DNA of 64,000 bases from Singulisphaera sp. GP187 (GCF_900129635.1 NZ_FSRB01000001.1:186001-250000); one strand, 5' to 3'; numbered from the stretch's first letter, positions 8,906-17,857 are shown. Numbers and translations are program-made. Notes: a model not told the origin generated them from the letters alone.

Positions 8906-9514
8906 ATGACCCAGCACATCTCCGAATTCTTGCCGCGATACATCGTTGTTTCGTTCCCCATCCGCTCTGCGTCGGAATTGACCGACCAGACTGCCACACC
9001 GACCACCGAGTTCTGCGATAGGCGTGTCTGTCTGGCCGAAGCCGGACACGTCGGAGCGGGATTCGCACCGGTGCGTCACTTCCAGCGTCCCGAGGAAGCC
9101 ATCTTCGCTCGCCGCGGAGCCCAGAGGGAAGGCGGGGAAACTCCGGGCCCCGCGGCGAGCGATCCGCTCAACCGGGAGGAACTGGACGCCCTGGCTCTCG
9201 AGACGGCCCGCAACTACATCGATTGGGTCAAGTTCTCACGACAGGAGACGGCCGGCGAGGGTCAACCTGGCGACAAGCCCGGAGACGGCTTTTTTTACCG
9301 GTATGAGGATCCGAGCCGGCCCCTGGATCTCACCGAGGCTCCCTATCTCGATGTTGAGAATCCGGCACCGCTCTGCAAGTTCATCGGGCCGCCGGATATC
9401 CGTGGGGCGGATGGAAGTATCCTCCAGGCAACGCAATTCGCCCTGGAGTTCGCGGACGGTCGCCACGTCGTCCACTATCTGGGAATGACCCAGGTGGGAT
9501 GTCATGTCGCGTGA
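8906..9514 (+). CDS. Family protein A0 (divergent member of the repeated family)
   Basis: 202 aa. It shares the signature DPxN...LDALA...A..Y..W with the three following genes (here DPLNREELDALALETARNYIDW), and an early Cys near the N-terminal VSF strand, so it is a distant paralogue. The C-terminal part (CKFIGPPDIRGADGS) parallels the AVFYGPPAVCVSGKP of its neighbour. The next gene starts inside its last codons (11-bp overlap), implying coupled translation. Probably structural; function unknown. Confidence 0.6.
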   Translation: MTQHISEFLPRYIVVSFPIRSASELTDQTATPTTEFCDRRVCLAEAGHVGAGFAPVRHFQRPEEAIFARRGAQREGGETPGPAASDPLNREELDALALETARNYIDWVKFSRQETAGEGQPGDKPGDGFFYRYEDPSRPLDLTEAPYLDVENPAPLCKFIGPPDIRGADGSILQATQFALEFADGRHVVHYLGMTQVGCHVA

Positions 9515-10118
9515 TCTTGGATCGGTGATGCCGGCACGCGTAACCGTACGGTTCCAGACGCGCCGTTGCAACGGCGCGGTTTCTGACTCGGTTCCGGCGT
9601 GGTACATCAAGACGGTCAACCTGGCGGACGTTCTCCCCGATGTTGGAGTCGGGTTCAACGGCGAAAAGCTTTTCCACGATTCCGCTCTGGCCTTGTTCAA
9701 CATAGGCGGGACCGATCCGACGAACAAGACGGCCCTCGACGCTCTTGCCACCCAGATTGCCACTGACTACGCCAAATGGCTTACAACCTCGTTCGACGAA
9801 GCCTTCCCGGAGATCATCGCACCCACGGTGGATGGCCTGACGGACCTGATCGAATGGGGTTATGAGATCGATCAGGTTTCTACCCGGCGGCTATCGGCAC
9901 CGTGGAACGCTCAGCCAGAGGAGTTGGCCCATCACGACCCGGCGAATAACGGGTGTGTCGATTCGACGGGAGTGACTGTTACCCAGACACCATGTGCAGT
10001 CTTTTACGGGCCGCCGGCGGTCTGCGTCAGCGGTAAGCCGAACCTGACTCGCTACAAGCTCTGCTTGCTGGACGGTCGACTTGATATCAAGTTTGTATCA
10101 ACTGATGTCGTGCAATAA
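9504..10118 (+). CDS. Family protein A (204 aa)
   Basis: Shares VRFQTRRCNG, DPTNKTALDALA and FDEAFPEIIAPTVDGL with the two downstream genes. From residue 97 its sequence is identical to the C-terminal part of the next gene, because this DNA lies in a 629-bp tandem duplication. The C-terminal domain carries CAVFYGPPAVCVSGKPN. Likely one subunit of a multi-paralogue structural set; function unknown. Confidence 0.6.
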   Translation: MSRDLGSVMPARVTVRFQTRRCNGAVSDSVPAWYIKTVNLADVLPDVGVGFNGEKLFHDSALALFNIGGTDPTNKTALDALATQIATDYAKWLTTSFDEAFPEIIAPTVDGLTDLIEWGYEIDQVSTRRLSAPWNAQPEELAHHDPANNGCVDSTGVTVTQTPCAVFYGPPAVCVSGKPNLTRYKLCLLDGRLDIKFVSTDVVQ

Positions 10119-11130
10119 AAATGTCTAGAGACCTATCGTCGATCCTGCCCGGCAACGTCATGGTTGTCTTTCGTTCCAGGCGGTGCAACGGCCAGCCCAG
10201 TGATCTGGTTCCCACCATCTACAAAAAAGTCGTCACCCTGGAAGAATCAGGATGGACCGGGGCCGGAAACGGCGTGCAAGGCTTTGACGGGACGAAGGTG
10301 CTGCATGATGCGGCTATTGCGCTGTTCAACGTAGGCGGGACCGATCCAACGAACAAAACGGCCCTGGACACCCTCGCGGTCCAGCTTGCCGCCGACCATT
10401 ACAACTGGCTCTCGGTTGCGTTCGACGAAGCCTTCCCGGAGATCATCGCACCCACGGTGGATGGCCTGACGGACCTGATCGAATGGGGTTATGAGATCGA
10501 TCAGGTTTCTACCCGGCGGCTATCGGCACCGTGGAACGCTCAGCCAGAGGAGTTGGCCCATCACGACCCGGCGAATAACGGGTGTGTCGATTCGACGGGA
10601 GTGACTGTTACCCAGACACCATGTGCAGTCTTTTACGGGCCGCCGGCGGTCTGCGTCAGCGGTAAGCCGAACCTGACTCGCTACAAGCTCTGCTTGCTGG
10701 ACGGTCGACTTGATATCAAGTTTGTATCAACTGATGTCGTGCAATAAAAATGTCTAGAGACCTATCGTCGATCCTGCCCGGCAACGTCATGGTTGTCTTT
10801 CGTTCCAGGCGGTGCAACGGCCAGCCCAGTGATCTGGTTCCCACCATCTACAAAAAAGTCGTCACCCTGGAAGAATCAGGATGGACCGGGGCCGGAAACG
10901 GCGTGCAAGGCTTTGACGGGACGAAGGTGCTGCATGATGCGGCTATTGCGCTGTTCAACGTAGGCGGGACCGATCCAACGAACAAAACGGCCCTGGACAC
11001 CCTCGCGGTCCAGCTTGCCGCCGACCATTACAACTGGCTCTCGGTTGCGTTCGACGAAGCCTTCCCGGAGATCATCGCACCCACGGTGGATGGCCTGACG
11101 GACCTGATCGAATGGGGTTATGAGATCGAT
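9790..11130 (+). repeat. 629-bp tandem duplication (2.1 copies)
   Basis: Every base compared by eye from 9790 to about 10501 recurs 629 bp downstream. The first, middle and last copies all begin with TTCGACGAAGCCTTCCCGG, at 9792, 10421 and 11050. Genes A (9504) and C (10750) share an 83-bp identical segment (9790-9872 and 11048-11130). Unequal crossing-over in that segment would generate the middle gene. No difference between copies was seen, so the event is recent or an assembly artefact. Confidence 0.9.
10121..10747 (+). CDS. Chimeric family protein B (front of C joined to back of A)
   Basis: 208 aa. The N-terminal part (to about residue 100) is identical to the 10750 gene and the remainder is identical to the 9504 gene. 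The junction falls in the shared FDEAFPEIIAPTVDGL segment. The reading frame is intact and the gene keeps the same 2-bp spacing to its neighbours, so it may be expressed. It is best explained as a by-product of unequal recombination rather than an ancestral gene. Confidence 0.75.
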   Translation: MSRDLSSILPGNVMVVFRSRRCNGQPSDLVPTIYKKVVTLEESGWTGAGNGVQGFDGTKVLHDAAIALFNVGGTDPTNKTALDTLAVQLAADHYNWLSVAFDEAFPEIIAPTVDGLTDLIEWGYEIDQVSTRRLSAPWNAQPEELAHHDPANNGCVDSTGVTVTQTPCAVFYGPPAVCVSGKPNLTRYKLCLLDGRLDIKFVSTDVVQ

Positions 11131-11907
11131 CGGCTCTGGACTCGACGGCTATCGGCCTCTTACAACGCTCAACCAGAGGAATTCAGCCACCACGACCCGG
11201 CGAACGCCGACTGCAAAGACAACTTGACAGCCACTCCCACCCCGGTCATCACGTCGAAAGACCCCGGGACATTCGAACATTACGGGCCGCTGGCCACTTC
11301 TTCGAGCGGCAACCTGATCCTGCCTGTTTTCCTCTCGAAACTCCAAGGCGGCCTGTTGGTCCAGAAGTACTCGCGCACGGATACTCTGCCGTGTGGCTGC
11401 GGATGCGTTGCCGACTCAAATCACATTTGTTCATGCGGATGCGTTACGCCGTTCCCGAAGACCTTCTACGTGGGCGACGGACTGTCGCCCACCCTGACCT
11501 GGAATGCACTGACTGGGAACTGGCAGGGATCCGCGTTCATCGCGAATACCGATACGTGCTACAACGAATTTCTTGGCGGCCCATGCGTCAGCGCTGGCCT
11601 GATCAATATGGAGGTGAAATACCAACTGGCTCCATGCCTGCTGATATCGGGTTTAAGATATTGGCAGTTAAGCATTTCATTTCCTTGGTGGAGTTGCCAG
11701 CCGCAAGGCCAGAATTGCCAAACTCCGTGCTATGGAAACCCGGCCGTACGATCGAGCACCGTCACTAAATCCGTTACCATCCCTTGGACATGCGATTTTT
11801 CCATGCTCGTCTTCAGCATGCCAACCACTTATGGGTATGGACCGCCGATCTATTGCTCCGACCTGGCAATTCCAGGCGGTGGCGGCTCGATCACTGTGAC
11901 GCCATGA
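10750..11907 (+). CDS. Family protein C with Cys-rich C-terminal fibre-like domain
   Basis: 385 aa. Residues 1-127 are the shared family domain. After this comes a Cys-rich hinge (CGCGCVADSN, CSCGC near 218-232) and a beta-rich C-terminal domain with TFYVGDGLSPTLTWNALTG, reminiscent of the aromatic/Thr sandwich domains in tail-fibre or adhesin proteins. No signal peptide. The stop overlaps the start of the next gene (ATGA). Probably the exposed member of the structural set; function inferred from composition only. Confidence 0.6.
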   Translation: MSRDLSSILPGNVMVVFRSRRCNGQPSDLVPTIYKKVVTLEESGWTGAGNGVQGFDGTKVLHDAAIALFNVGGTDPTNKTALDTLAVQLAADHYNWLSVAFDEAFPEIIAPTVDGLTDLIEWGYEIDRLWTRRLSASYNAQPEEFSHHDPANADCKDNLTATPTPVITSKDPGTFEHYGPLATSSSGNLILPVFLSKLQGGLLVQKYSRTDTLPCGCGCVADSNHICSCGCVTPFPKTFYVGDGLSPTLTWNALTGNWQGSAFIANTDTCYNEFLGGPCVSAGLINMEVKYQLAPCLLISGLRYWQLSISFPWWSCQPQGQNCQTPCYGNPAVRSSTVTKSVTIPWTCDFSMLVFSMPTTYGYGPPIYCSDLAIPGGGGSITVTP

Positions 11908-12548
11908 ACGAGAAGTGCGGGCACTGCCCGCTGCTGAATCAAGAGAGGCCTTGTCTGGGGCAGCGGGGACAGAGGGTCTGCGTGCGGGCGGATCCTACCT
12001 CTGACCTGCACATGCCAAGCATTATCGAGAAGATCGTCGCGTTCGGCCAGGTCGTAGTCCCGAGCATGGGCGGTGTGTCCGTTCAGGTCAATCCGGCCCT
12101 CAGTCCTCCCCGCCCAACAGTCGCCGAATCCACAGCCTTGATCGCCAGGATGAAAGCCTGCCCGCACTGGCAGGCGTCGTCAGAGTGCGGCTGTGGGGTC
12201 AACCGCTGCCTGGCTGGGAAGGGCCGAGAGGGTAAGGTGAGCCATCAGGACTGCTTCGAGTGCCTTCAGGAAGTGGGGGGGGGGGGGCCAGGGATGAGCT
12301 CGCATGAATTCACCCTGATCGTGACGCGGGCTGATGGTGGTGATTTCGACGTCGAGCCCGCCTCCGACGCTCTCTTCGAGGCGGGCTACGACGATGCTCT
12401 GGTGGGGATCCGTTGCGGCGTACCCAACCTGGACTTCACCAGAGAGGCCGATTCGTTCGGCGAGGCTGTGGCCTCTACGACTGCCGAGTCGGCTCGTTCC
12501 GGTGTCGGCCCGATTGTGGTCAGGGTCGAGCCTGACGAACTCGGATGA
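11904..12548 (+). CDS. Cys-rich protein joined through a poly-G tract to a small C-terminal domain
   Basis: 214 aa as read. Residues 1-124 are Cys-rich (CGHC, CPHW, CGCGVNRC, CFECL), typical of a zinc-binding planctomycete mobile-element protein. A run of 13 G at 12275-12287 encodes GGGG, then an internal ATG at 12294 starts a segment (MSSHEFTLIVTRADGG to VEPDELG, 84 aa) that resembles a free-standing small protein. The two may be separate genes fused by the tract length, a phase-variable fusion, or a sequencing slip. Functions unknown. Confidence 0.6.
   Translation: MNEKCGHCPLLNQERPCLGQRGQRVCVRADPTSDLHMPSIIEKIVAFGQVVVPSMGGVSVQVNPALSPPRPTVAESTALIARMKACPHWQASSECGCGVNRCLAGKGREGKVSHQDCFECLQEVGGGGPGMSSHEFTLIVTRADGGDFDVEPASDALFEAGYDDALVGIRCGVPNLDFTREADSFGEAVASTTAESARSGVGPIVVRVEPDELG
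12275..12287 (+). repeat. 13-base G homopolymer inside a gene
   Basis: Thirteen consecutive G residues lie between two protein segments. A one-base change would unlink the downstream 84-aa segment, which has its own ATG 6 nt beyond the tract. Confidence 0.9.
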
Positions 12549-12748
12549 CCTGGTGGGTCGAGCCCAGGCTTCAAGCAAGTGACGAGTAGCAAGCGGCCCG
12601 GCTTGCGATCCGTCGGAGGTGCGCGTGCTACGACACAGATCGCGATCGATACCGGAAGTGCAGATGTGGCATGGAGTTCAAGGCAGGCTAGGTCGAACTT
12701 GGCTGTCCGTTCGACCCGCCGAAGTTATTGTCATTGAGGCGATATTAA

Positions 12749-13750
12749 GTGGCCTTGAGGTTTTCAGGTCTTTCGAATACAATTAAGAGTTCGGACCCGA
12801 GACTATTCGGGATAACCCTCAAGATTGGCACGTGTAACGTAAATACCATGCCCCATGTCACTCTCTCGGTGTACGGCATCCCATTGCTCTGGACCGGTGG
12901 CTATTCCCACCATACTTACGTCCTCGCTCCGGGTAGGGCTTGGGGATGTTTTGGGCGGAATTACGGAGGGCGACTCCTGATTGAAGGATCTGGCGACCTC
13001 GACCTTGCTGACTGTTATTCGCACCAAGAATCGATGGCGGGAATCCTGTACAGTAAGACAGGGGTTTGCCATCATGCCGCAAACCGAATCTTCGCAGCGG
13101 CAAATCGAAACCTTTTCGATGCAAAGGGATTCAGAGGTGCGGTTCTTGGTTACGGTCATTACGGCCTGGATTGGGACGAAGAGGAATTTGGTCGACCCAA
13201 GCCTGACGGAGTGGAAGATTGGGATGACCGAAAAAGTCGTTGTTCGCAGGGAGGCGGACCCCCGTTGCCACCGGTGAAGAAGTCACCCCGAACTCGTCGA
13301 TCCAAATTTCATGTTCATAAAAACATGAACATTCGTGACTACACGGTAGTTCTTCGACGCTTTCTGCAGGACGTTCGCAAGGGAAGAGGTGGTCGTCCGG
13401 CCACTTCTCGAGAAATCCGGAAGCAGCTTCGCGATGAGGTTACGCTTCTGATGCAGTTCTGCCTTCGGCCTGATCAGATTAGACGTTTTGGAGAAACGAT
13501 TCTCGAGGTTATTGATGGATTCTACGTCGCTCGAATGCAACTTACCCGCGATCATTTCAACGGGCTGATTGACGACATAACCTACGCGAATCGTCTGAAC
13601 GATCTCTTCAATGAGCGGCTGGCTCTGCTGAGGTTATCGATTGCAGGGAGCGCCTACGTCGACCTTTTGGGTATTCCCTACAGCGAAACAACGCAACTAG
13701 TCGATCCCGAGAGTGTGGGCACGGATCACCCTGTTACTTCTGGGGTGTAG
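12749..13750 (+). CDS. Hypothetical protein with GYSHHTY and CHHAANR motifs
   Basis: Up to 333 aa from GTG 12749; an ATG at 12849 (MPHVTLSVYGIP) is an alternative start giving 300 aa. The N-terminal half carries LLWTGGYSHHTYVLAPGRAW, GVCHHAANRI and GYGHYGLDW. This His/Cys-rich signature recalls cysteine-peptidase-like proteins, but I cannot confirm the fold. After a basic linker (KKSPRTRRSKFH) the C-terminal 130 residues are helical. It follows the structural-like block by 200 bp; GC is lower than its neighbours. Function unknown. Confidence 0.55.
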   Translation: MALRFSGLSNTIKSSDPRLFGITLKIGTCNVNTMPHVTLSVYGIPLLWTGGYSHHTYVLAPGRAWGCFGRNYGGRLLIEGSGDLDLADCYSHQESMAGILYSKTGVCHHAANRIFAAANRNLFDAKGFRGAVLGYGHYGLDWDEEEFGRPKPDGVEDWDDRKSRCSQGGGPPLPPVKKSPRTRRSKFHVHKNMNIRDYTVVLRRFLQDVRKGRGGRPATSREIRKQLRDEVTLLMQFCLRPDQIRRFGETILEVIDGFYVARMQLTRDHFNGLIDDITYANRLNDLFNERLALLRLSIAGSAYVDLLGIPYSETTQLVDPESVGTDHPVTSGV

Positions 13751-13851
13751 TCTCCGCTCCGGAGGTCAGATAGGGGCGAGTGGCAGAACGCGAGGTCAGG
13801 ATACCAAGCGGGTTGCCAGATTTGCTCGCGCCCTCCGTGGGAGGGACCAAA

Positions 13852-14295
13852 ATGCCAATTATCTCGGAGACGGCGAGGCCAAGGATGACCGTCGCTGAAT
13901 ACAATGAAGCACTCCGACGCATTGAGGCACGTGTCAGTGCCGCCTTGAAAGCCGGAGAGCCAAAAAAGAAGGTCAACGATATCCGACTTGAGCTCGAGTT
14001 TGAACTCTTGATCAATTTCCGACTCGGCGAAACCTTTCCCAAGGATCGCCGAGAGGCCCTGCTGCTTGTACATCGTGCCTTACGGAAAGATCTCAAGGCC
14101 GCAGTCGGTCGCCACGTTCGCGGAGAGGTTTCGGCCGAGGAGCATGCCTTCTCAGTAAACTCCCTTGTGCGACGCTCGATCGAGGAGTACTCCCGGGTAC
14201 TCTCGCCTCCCGAGCTTGAGGCGTTCGTCGGATGCGGTCCTGATGACTATGTTGATATAGTCAATCCGGGCATGATTTCTCCGCATCCTGTGTGA
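13852..14295 (+). CDS. Helical hypothetical protein, 147 aa
   Basis: The start at ATG 13852 has GGGAGGG 6-7 nt upstream; an in-frame GTG lies at 13780 without such a site. The protein is almost entirely helical with Lys/Glu/Arg patterning (ALKAGEPKKKVNDIRLELEF), and ends with YVDIVNPGMISPHPV. Its helical content resembles the C-terminal domain of the previous gene (both have long MTVAEY/LRRIEARV or RRFLQDVRKG helices), so the two may act together. Function unknown. Confidence 0.55.
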   Translation: MPIISETARPRMTVAEYNEALRRIEARVSAALKAGEPKKKVNDIRLELEFELLINFRLGETFPKDRREALLLVHRALRKDLKAAVGRHVRGEVSAEEHAFSVNSLVRRSIEEYSRVLSPPELEAFVGCGPDDYVDIVNPGMISPHPV

Positions 14296-14318
14296 CGAAG
14301 CCTTACGGAATTTAGAAG

Positions 14319-14361
14319 GTTTCAGCAGAGGACCCATCCTTAAAAGTTGGGTCCTCTGAAA
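14319..14361 (+). terminator. Hairpin after the 13852 gene
   Basis: CAGAGGACCCA (14326-14336) pairs with TGGGTCCTCTG, with loop TCCTTAAAAGT; TTTC and GAAA extend the stem. It begins about 24 bp after the stop codon. Likely an intrinsic terminator closing the 2.3-14.3 kb + strand run. Confidence 0.6.
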
Positions 14362-14846
14362 TTTGCGTTTGAATCTCACATACTCAGGCGCCGAATCAGG
14401 CCCAGATGCGTTCGATAGCGGCAAGGACTTTGAGGTCCACCTGATCCTCGAGCCCAAAGCAGTCGTTGAGCAGGATCCATCTGGCCGCCTCGACGCCGAC
14501 TGCTCATTGATCGGCCGTGAAGCCGGCGAGCTGCTCAGGACGAGGAAAGGCTGAGGATGGTAGCCGATACCACCCCTCCCTTTTGGGTTGCTCAACTCAA
14601 TCGTGGTTGGGTTAAGTTGATCGCTGTGCGGCCTGGGATCCCACAGGATCCAATCGGGTCTACCGTACGTGTTGACATGGCCAACACGATTGTTTACGCT
14701 CGGATCCAGCCCAATAAGACGCGAATTGGTTCCCCCGCCTGGGCATGGATGTCCGGACGAGGGGCCGATTCGCATTCAGGGCGGATCGTACGGCATCGGG
14801 AGTGCCATGGGCATCGGGGCAGGCCACGCAGGCAGAACGTGCAACC
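14362..14846. other. Intergenic region with island repeat copy 4
   Basis: No convincing gene on either strand. The island repeat core CCCCTCCCTTTTGGGTTGCT lies at about 14573-14592, followed by CAACTCAATCGTGGTTGGG, a degenerate form of the GC-rich tail. Confidence 0.5.
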
Positions 14847-15170
14847 TTAAGCCAGACCGTTGAGCCGCTCATAGACCAACGTGCCTTGCTCTTCCGCCAA
14901 AAGGCCGTCGAACGCCCGCAGGAATTCGCCCGCAAGCCTTACCCCCAGCTCGTGACCATATCGCTCGATAAGATACCCTCGCACGGGATGCACGATAAGC
15001 TCATCAACCTCATTGGCTGCGAGCATCAATTCATGCACCCATCCCGCAACCATTTGAACTTCGGCGACCATCAGAAGAATGGATTGCTGAGTTCGCGGGG
15101 CGTCGTGATAGCGGCGTATCGCGGTCACAGAGCGATCGATGGTGGCGAGGACTTGGCCGTGGGTAGCCAT
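14847..15170 (-). CDS. Helical hypothetical protein, 107 aa
   Basis: Read on the minus strand from the ATG at 15170, preceded by GGAGACTCGAAA. The protein opens MATHGQVLATIDRSV and is a run of amphipathic helices (TQQSILLMVAEVQMVAGWVHEL, GVRLAGEFLRAFDGLLAEE). No membrane segment or catalytic motif. Isolated on the opposite strand from its neighbours. Function unknown. Confidence 0.55.
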   Translation of the reverse strand: MATHGQVLATIDRSVTAIRRYHDAPRTQQSILLMVAEVQMVAGWVHELMLAANEVDELIVHPVRGYLIERYGHELGVRLAGEFLRAFDGLLAEEQGTLVYERLNGLA

Positions 15171-15892
15171 TTTCGAGTCTCCGGCCTTCAGGTGGGATGA
15201 AGTGCGGGATCTAAACCTAGGGGGGGCCTGATTGCCCGATTCAGGCGGTTGCTGGAACTGCAAGAATGCCGCTCAATCACTCTACCTCTTTCTTGTCAGT
15301 TCGCCCAGGTGTTTAAGACTCGTGGGTCGTTCGCTCGACGGACAAGCAATCAGCCATTAATCCATGCCGCCACGCAATCCGCACGCTCTCGCAACTCGTT
15401 CGGGAGCGGGATCGCTGGCCATCCAGGCTCGTCGCGGACCGATCCCCCCTAACCTGATAGGGCTCCACCATGCCTCTACCTGGGTGGCGAATCACCCAGA
15501 ATTCCCGATTCTCTGGATCTCCCTGTTACCTTTCCGGTGCGACTTGCAGGATTAGTAAAAGATCGCGCAGGCTTATCCAAAAGCCGCCCGGCCGAGTCAT
15601 AAGAGCCGACCCCCCACTTTGACCGTCGAGAATGGCCGTTTTACGCGAGATTGCGTTAGAAATAGCCGACTTGCGGTCGTGCCATAGTCGATCTATGTCG
15701 TTGCGCCATAGAAATGACTTTGTATAAAATTGCTCAAACCTTAACTTGATCACAAAATAATCAACCCGCTTGTATCCTGCACATAAATTAGCCATGATCC
15801 GGCTTCCGGCCCGGGCGAAGCTGCCCGCACGGGAGTTCATGTTGAACCCACGTTCGCAAATTCGGACGAGTCGGGCCGGCAGGAGTCATTCG
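15171..15892. other. Intergenic region, possible promoter
   Basis: No supported gene. The part from about 15540 to 15790 is AT-richer than its surroundings. TTGCGC near 15703 and TATAAA near 15724 are spaced like -35/-10 elements and could drive the exported-protein gene at 15893; the assignment is tentative. Confidence 0.35.
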
Positions 15893-16609
15893 ATGAAGAA
15901 TATAACGAAGCGGTTGGGGCTTGCGGTGGCGGTATTGGGGCTGATGGCCACGGCGGCGGGGCAGGCAAATGCCGGGCTTGTTATTGACACGTACTCATCG
16001 ATCATTGGGCATTTTGATTCGTTGGGCGAGAGTTCTGTAGGGCCATCGACATTTGGTCAGACCTTCACGGTCGGTACCGATACGATTCTCGACAAGTTTT
16101 CGTTCTCACTAAACGATTTCGTCGATCCGGACACGATCGACTTCGCCGGGTACGTGATGAAATGGGACCCTTCGACCAGCAAGGCGGTGGGGCCGGTCCT
16201 GTATGAAAGCGACATGAAGACTACAACAAACAACGGAGGGAGCGACGGATACGAGCGGTTCGACTTTGCCACCGGGGGCCTGACCCTAGAGGCGGGGCAG
16301 AACTACGTTGCCTTCCTCAGCGCATCTAAGTTCTTCGACGGCGTTATCGGGGATGGTTCCATGCCAATCGCCGCCGGAAACTCCTATCCAGGCGGATCAT
16401 TTGTTTACTTAAGCAATGGCTCTGACTTCTCCCTTTTGACGACCAGCACTTGGACTGTCCGCACATTCGACGCGGCATTCCGTGCCGAATTTTCTTCGCC
16501 CGTCGTCTCCGCCGTCCCCGAACCCTCCACCATCGCCCTGGTCTTCACCGCCCTCCCGATGGGCCTGGGATTCGCCTGGAAGCGTCGTCGCAAGGCTGTG
16601 ACTGCCTGA
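15893..16609 (+). CDS. PEP-CTERM sorting-domain exported protein
   Basis: 238 aa; ATG 15893 follows AGGAG by 7 nt. Residues 1-28 are a signal peptide (basic KNITKR, then a hydrophobic stretch and AGQANAG). The mature part is beta-rich, like the PEP-CTERM choice-of-anchor proteins (SFSLNDFVDPDTIDFAGYV; YLSNGSDFS). The last 30 residues hold VPEPST, a hydrophobic helix and KRRRK, the PEP-CTERM sorting signal used by exosortase for surface or EPS-linked proteins. No exosortase is in the window. The class is clear, the specific role unknown. Confidence 0.85.
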   Translation: MKNITKRLGLAVAVLGLMATAAGQANAGLVIDTYSSIIGHFDSLGESSVGPSTFGQTFTVGTDTILDKFSFSLNDFVDPDTIDFAGYVMKWDPSTSKAVGPVLYESDMKTTTNNGGSDGYERFDFATGGLTLEAGQNYVAFLSASKFFDGVIGDGSMPIAAGNSYPGGSFVYLSNGSDFSLLTTSTWTVRTFDAAFRAEFSSPVVSAVPEPSTIALVFTALPMGLGFAWKRRRKAVTA

Positions 16610-17101
16610 CGACTGATGAGCCGTGGCAAGCTATCCAGTCGGATCGTGCGACCGACCACGATATGGTAACCCTCACGACTCTGGCCCCGTCCCTCGTTTG
16701 ATCGCGAGTTGGCGGGGCTGTTCAATGCGCGGGGTTCACCGGGAGAGCGCAGAGACGACGGGGATTCTCGCCGTTGCCGCCCTCTCCCTTTCCCACGTCA
16801 CTCCCGTGGGATCTGGCCAGTCGTCCCGATCAGCTCACGTCGCGTTAGATTGAATCCAGTCGATCCCGCCAACCTTTCCTTCTGGCCGTCCCCGGCGACC
16901 GAAGGTCGCAGCCCTTTCGACCGATCAACAAACGTTCAATTGGATCGCCGATTAAAGACGAAATTATTTCGTCATTATTCGGAGGCATGGTAAACCATCT
17001 ATACGCCTGGCCAACCTTGACCACGTGGATTAGACCTGACAATATCACGAATTGCCATGTGTCAAACGCTTTTGAAATTCGTTCGCTAAAAGGGACTGTC
17101 T
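16610..17101. other. Intergenic region, no recognised feature
   Basis: I see no convincing gene, RNA or repeat. The last 130 bp are AT-richer, and AAAGGGA precedes the small gene at 17102. Confidence 0.4.
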
Positions 17102-17263
17102 ATGCCTCGGAATCCGAAAGGCACGGGATCAGGTGACAAGGACAAGTCTAAAGCGGTACCTGGCAAGGCCAAGGAGACCAAAACAACCCAGAAGGCACCT
17201 GATCCCCGCAAAACCGAAAGCCCGTTAATTGAACGGTACGAAAAGGACAAGGAACTCGATTAA
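17102..17263 (+). CDS. Very small basic Lys/Pro-rich protein (53 aa)
   Basis: ATG 17102 to TAA 17263, preceded by AAAGGGACTGTCT. The product starts MPRNPKGTGSGDKDKSK and ends ERYEKDKELD; it is highly charged and probably unstructured. It fills the space up to the convergent gene 6 bp downstream, and codon choice looks coding (few rare codons). No family recognised. Confidence 0.45.
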   Translation: MPRNPKGTGSGDKDKSKAVPGKAKETKTTQKAPDPRKTESPLIERYEKDKELD

Positions 17264-17269
17264 TCGGCC

Positions 17270-17857
17270 TCACCTCCAGATTGCAGCCCCCAGAGGGAAG
17301 ATCAGCGCGACGATGGCCCCAAAAAATGCCCAGGTTGCTTTCCTCACCGACCTAGCTTTGACTTGGTTTGCTACAGACATCCCGACGCACATCATGTTCC
17401 ACTGGCCGAGGAACGACGCCTGCGAGGTCCCCTCGAACCGATTCGCGTAATCAAACGCGGACTTGACTGAAGGCGGGAGGGCGACTGAATTTGGTTGCTT
17501 GGCCTTAACTGCAAAATAAATGGCCATGATCGATATCAGATAAGCGGGGATGGTCCAGATCACAATCCTCGCGTTCTCAGGCTTCAGGTTGGTCAATACA
17601 GCCAGAGTGAAGAGGCCGGCACCGCCGCCAAGATACTTGATGATGTCGTTCGCTTTCCCGTCGAGAACGGCGAAGATCTTCTCGCTTCGGTCGTAGCAAT
17701 CCCGCGCGTACTCGCAGACCCACTCGTAATCGACGTCGTTGGACGGCTCGATCGTTTCTTTGAAAACGGCCGCCTCTTTGTACTTCGGATCGTTCTCGAT
17801 CTGCGAAAGAGAAACCAAATCGAAGAGCCCTGAGAAATCGATAAATCGGGAACTCAT
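17270..17857 (-). CDS. Multi-pass membrane protein, effector-like
   Basis: 195 aa, minus strand. About 60 cytosolic-type residues are followed by three hydrophobic segments (YLGGGAGLFTLAVL near 75-90; IVIWTIPAYLISIMAIYF near 98-118; WAFFGAIVALIFPLGAAI near 175-193). The first segment is preceded by EKIFAVLDGKANDII. A D-x-KA sequence at the start of a first TM helix is also seen in 2TM effectors of nucleotide-signalling defence systems, but no cyclase or sensor gene is adjacent, so this is only a weak resemblance. Function unknown. Confidence 0.6.
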   Translation of the reverse strand: MSSRFIDFSGLFDLVSLSQIENDPKYKEAAVFKETIEPSNDVDYEWVCEYARDCYDRSEKIFAVLDGKANDIIKYLGGGAGLFTLAVLTNLKPENARIVIWTIPAYLISIMAIYFAVKAKQPNSVALPPSVKSAFDYANRFEGTSQASFLGQWNMMCVGMSVANQVKARSVRKATWAFFGAIVALIFPLGAAIWR

